The position numbers were made by a program, and so were the translations under genes. The notes under the pieces are model-generated. The model searched no databases and had not been told where the DNA came from. It saw only the letters and a program-made list of their open reading frames with translations. A DNA stretch of 7,851 nt from an uncultured Rhodospirillales bacterium (GTDB taxonomy: Bacteria > Pseudomonadota > Alphaproteobacteria > Rhodospirillales > Defluviicoccaceae): assembly GCA_937127205.1 (NCBI GenBank), contig CAKZLS010000170.1, positions 1-7,851 of the forward strand. Direction: 5' to 3'. Every line of letters begins with the position of its first letter. Within the stretch, counting starts at the first letter, position 1. Shown piece by piece: positions 6,132 through 7,851 of the stretch.

Positions 6132-6398
6132 TTGCCGGATCCGGAGCGTCCGCCTCAGTTCTGGAAACGCCTGCCCCGGGTGGTTTACTGGGTGCTCGGG
6201 GCGGCAGTTTCCATGACCGGAGCAATCATTGCCAAGTCCATTGCCGATCAGTTCGCATTCGCCGAACGGGCGCCGTTTTGGATCGGCGGCACGGTCATCA
6301 TCTTTGTCGGACTGTGGATTGTCTCACTTGGCAGCAAATCTAGGCTCAAGGAAGTCGATCAACCGACCTCCGGGAGCGATGAGCGAAATGATCCGTGA
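6132..6398 (+). CDS. Small two-helix membrane protein coupled to the pump operon, function unknown
   Basis: An 88-residue frame that I do not recognise. It has a short Pro/Arg-rich cytoplasmic-type start (DPERPPQFWKRLPR), a hydrophobic helix near 18-38, a short charged loop, a second helix near 49-66 (FWIGGTVIIFVGLWIVSL) and a polar charged tail. Its TTG start is one codon after the beta-subunit TAA and in the same frame, with no clear Shine-Dalgarno, so translation would depend on re-initiation by ribosomes finishing beta. A GTG at 6180 is the alternative start. The clean two-helix pattern, in-line position and lack of stops argue that it is real. It may be an accessory or assembly subunit of the Na+ pump, which is inference from position only. 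It ends 3 bases before a tRNA on the opposite strand. Confidence 0.6.
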   Translation: MPDPERPPQFWKRLPRVVYWVLGAAVSMTGAIIAKSIADQFAFAERAPFWIGGTVIIFVGLWIVSLGSKSRLKEVDQPTSGSDERNDP

Positions 6399-6401
6399 GA
6401 A

Positions 6402-6475
6402 TGGAGCGGGCGAAGGGAATCGAACCCTCGTCTAAAGCTTGGGAAGCTTTCGTTCTGCCATTGAACCACGCCCGC
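6402..6475 (-). tRNA. tRNA-Gly, anticodon CCC, CCA encoded
   Basis: Read on the minus strand, the 74 bases fold as a full cloverleaf. Acceptor GCGGGCG pairs with CGCCCGC, the D stem is GTTC/GAAC around AATGGCA, and the anticodon stem is AAAGC/GCTTT with loop TTCCCAA (anticodon CCC, glycine). The variable loop has 4 bases, and the T stem GAGGG/CCCTT (one G-T pair) holds loop TTCGATT. The discriminator is T and CCA is in the DNA at 6402-6404. It decodes GGG. The 3' end is 3 bases from the stop of the upstream plus-strand gene. No duplicate of the 3' end is seen nearby, so there is no sign of an integrated element. Confidence 0.96.
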
Positions 6476-6498
6476 CCGCGCAAGAGGAACTCCCAATC

Positions 6499-6527
6499 TG
6501 TATAGTCCGTCACGGTATTCAGCGCAA
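6499..6527 (-). promoter_or_regulatory. Predicted promoter of tRNA-Gly
   Basis: On the minus strand TTGCGC (6522-6527) and TATACA (6499-6504) are separated by exactly 17 bases. The start point would be near 6492, leaving a short leader of about 17 bases before the mature tRNA at 6475. The -10 matches four and the -35 three of six consensus bases; position supports the call more than box quality. Confidence 0.45.
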
Positions 6528-6651
6528 GCGGAGGCCCCTGGTGTCGGCCCCGCTCACGATCATGTTATGCCGATGTCACTTGGCATTGCGTGTCCGGTTC
6601 TTTAGCTAGGGGGCATAGTCGACCCTTCGGCACATCAAAGCGAGGTTACGC

Positions 6652-7611
6652 ATGGCTCCGGATACGAACATGTTCTTGGCTCAAGAGTCGGACGTCGCGC
6701 CGTTCAGCGACCCTTACGTGACCGCCAAGGGAGAGCCGAGGGCATCGGTTTCTCTCGTCGGGCTAAAGACGCTTTGGTTCAATACCGGCAGCCTGTGCAA
6801 CATCACATGCGACAATTGCTATATCGAATCCAGCCCCACCAACGATCGCCTCGCTTACATCAGCGCCGCCGAGGTTAGAGCGTACCTCGACGAAGCCGAC
6901 GCCGAGAGTCTGGGCGTGGAGGAAGTCGGATTTACCGGCGGCGAGCCTTTCATGAACCATGACCTGCCGGCAATGCTGGGTGATGTGCTCGGACGGGGCT
7001 ACCGCGCTCTGGTCCTGACCAATGCCATGAAGCCCATGCAGCACCATCAGAAAGGGTTATTGGCGCTAAAACGGGCATACGGCGGTGCGTTGGCGCTGCG
7101 CGTCTCCATTGACCATTACGCGCGAGAGAAGCATGAGGATCTGCGCGGTGAGCGCGCCTGGGGACCCATGATCGAGGGCTTGCGGTGGCTGGCCGCCAAC
7201 GGTTTCAATGTTCACGTGGCCGGGCGGACCGTTTGGGACGAGACAGAAGCCGAACTGCGCGCCGGCTATGCGGAATTATTTGCTTCCGAAGGCATTGCCG
7301 TGGATGCCGGCGACCACGCCGCGCTAGTGCTCTTTCCGGAGATGGACCACAGCTCGCAGGTTCCCGAGATCACAGTACATTGCTGGGGGATATTGGGTGT
7401 CAATCCTGCGGACATGATGTGCGCTTCGTCGCGTATGGTCCTCAAGCGCCGCAATGCCGATGCGCCGGTGGTCGTGCCGTGCACTCTGCTTCCCAACGAC
7501 CGCCAGTTCGAAATAGGCCCCAACCTCACCGACGCCACCGGATCAATTAAACTCAATCATCCCTTCTGTGCCCAGTTCTGCGTGCTCGGTGGCGGATCGT
7601 GTTCCGCCTAA
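6652..7611 (+). CDS. Radical SAM enzyme with cysteine-rich C-terminal region, substrate unknown
   Basis: A 319-residue protein. The radical SAM 4Fe-4S motif CX3CX2C is at Cys49, Cys53 and Cys56 (CNITCDNC), followed by the SAM-binding GGEP at 96-99 (VGFTGGEPFMN) and a partial TIM-barrel fold. The C-terminal part has six more cysteines: 244, 257, 277, 306, 310 and 317, the last three in CAQFCVLGGGSCS. These probably bind one or more auxiliary Fe-S clusters, but their spacing is not the standard SPASM pattern. ATG 6652 has GAGG 6 bases upstream. It is monocistronic as far as the window shows, 176 bases beyond the tRNA, with no precursor-peptide gene or transporter beside it. It belongs to a COG0535-like group often annotated only as radical SAM or Fe-S oxidoreductase. 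Its reaction is unknown; peptide or cofactor modification are both possible. Confidence 0.85.
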   Translation: MAPDTNMFLAQESDVAPFSDPYVTAKGEPRASVSLVGLKTLWFNTGSLCNITCDNCYIESSPTNDRLAYISAAEVRAYLDEADAESLGVEEVGFTGGEPFMNHDLPAMLGDVLGRGYRALVLTNAMKPMQHHQKGLLALKRAYGGALALRVSIDHYAREKHEDLRGERAWGPMIEGLRWLAANGFNVHVAGRTVWDETEAELRAGYAELFASEGIAVDAGDHAALVLFPEMDHSSQVPEITVHCWGILGVNPADMMCASSRMVLKRRNADAPVVVPCTLLPNDRQFEIGPNLTDATGSIKLNHPFCAQFCVLGGGSCSA

Positions 7612-7646
7612 CCAGGGACATCGGAAGATCGTCGTATGGGTACCAT

Positions 7647-7670
7647 ATGTTAGACACGATGTTATACACG
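7647..7670. repeat. 12-bp tandem direct repeat
   Basis: ATGTTAGACACG (7647-7658) is followed directly by ATGTTATACACG (7659-7670), 11 of 12 bases identical. Two tandem copies of this length can be a binding site for a regulator that recognises direct repeats, or a chance duplication. No promoter of good quality overlaps it. Confidence 0.5.
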
Positions 7671-7818
7671 TGCCACTAGCACCGCACCATTCGCTCTAAG
7701 GATTGCGGCCTCTGACCTCGCGCAACGCTGGACAAATCGGCGACCAAGCCTAATCTAAGGGGCAGCGATCAGCACAAGCGGGTGGCAAGCGGCGAGAGAG
7801 CCGTCCTTGAGCAATATT

Positions 7819-7842
7819 CGATCAAGTGGAATCACTTGATCG
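7819..7842. promoter_or_regulatory. Perfect 10-bp-arm palindrome, operator or dispersed repeat
   Basis: CGATCAAGTG (7819-7828), spacer GAAT, then the exact reverse complement CACTTGATCG (7833-7842). The arms are too AT-balanced and the following bases (GATTTACTT) too poor in T to be a strong intrinsic terminator. A dimeric regulator site or an extragenic palindromic repeat of the genome fits better. The gene it may control lies outside the window. Confidence 0.5.
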
Positions 7843-7851
7843 GATTTACTT

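Larger units (their letters stand above)
7612..7851. other. Non-coding tail downstream of the radical SAM gene
   Basis: No convincing gene is visible on either strand in these 240 bases. No stem followed by a T-run is seen right after the radical SAM stop, so its terminator is not identified. The stretch contains a small inverted repeat TATGG/CCATA (7635-7647), a 12-bp tandem repeat (7647-7670) and a perfect long palindrome (7819-7842). It is likely an upstream regulatory region of a gene beyond the right edge. Confidence 0.6.

Noticed and set aside
6402..6475. tRNA as integration site of a mobile element
   Set aside because: No integrase, no duplicated tRNA 3' end and no change in gene type on either side were seen.
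6567..6586. ATGCC/GGCAT inverted repeat upstream of the radical SAM gene
   Set aside because: Arms of only 5 bases with a 10-base gap are expected by chance in this composition, and no promoter boxes align with it.
7612..7851. RiPP precursor peptide gene next to the radical SAM enzyme
   Set aside because: No short frame with a ribosome binding site and leader/core pattern was found; a 20-codon minus-strand frame near 7755-7815 has no supporting signals.

Overview
The window looks like chromosomal DNA of a GC-rich alphaproteobacterium, roughly 60% GC by eye. Rhodospirillales-like is my best guess, from codon use, the style of the acyl-CoA genes and the type of Na+-pump subunits. No mobile element, CRISPR array or phage gene is visible, so it reads as a core metabolic region with two poorly understood pieces. 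The assignment to a taxon is inference.

Layout. (1) Bases 1-743 hold the 3' end of a plus-strand ADP-forming acyl-CoA synthetase that ends in a GNAT acetyltransferase domain. (2) A class III (CaiB/BaiF) CoA-transferase converges on it on the minus strand (762-2000). (3) A 422-base divergent intergenic region follows. It carries a good sigma70-type promoter facing right, a cluster of TTCGC half-sites, and a structured leader with two hairpins. (4) A plus-strand operon encodes a complete biotin-dependent, sodium-translocating acyl-CoA decarboxylase: carboxyltransferase (2423-3976), gamma/delta membrane anchor (4034-4414), biotin carrier (4445-4843) and the carboxybiotin-decarboxylating Na+ pump beta subunit (4860-6128). 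An unrecognised two-helix membrane protein (6132-6398) starts one codon after the beta stop. (5) A minus-strand tRNA-Gly(CCC) with encoded CCA lies at 6402-6475. (6) A stand-alone plus-strand radical SAM enzyme with a cysteine-rich C-terminus lies at 6652-7611. (7) The last 240 bases are non-coding, with a 12-bp tandem repeat and a perfect 24-bp palindrome.

How the genes may work together. The carboxyltransferase moves CO2 from a malonyl-type CoA ester (methylmalonyl-CoA, malonyl-CoA or a relative) to biotin on the carrier. The gamma subunit anchors the complex, and the beta subunit releases CO2 from carboxybiotin while exporting Na+. No ATP-dependent biotin carboxylase is encoded here, which fits a decarboxylase pump rather than an ATP-driven carboxylase. 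The divergent CoA-transferase could load a free dicarboxylate onto CoA for this pump, and the acyl-CoA synthetase could act on a short-chain acyl-CoA product. Both links rest only on gene neighbourhood.

The most interesting points are the coupled 88-residue membrane protein at the end of the pump operon, the structured leader in front of the carboxyltransferase, the unusual residues in the pump subunits, and the radical SAM enzyme with six C-terminal cysteines that do not match the SPASM pattern.
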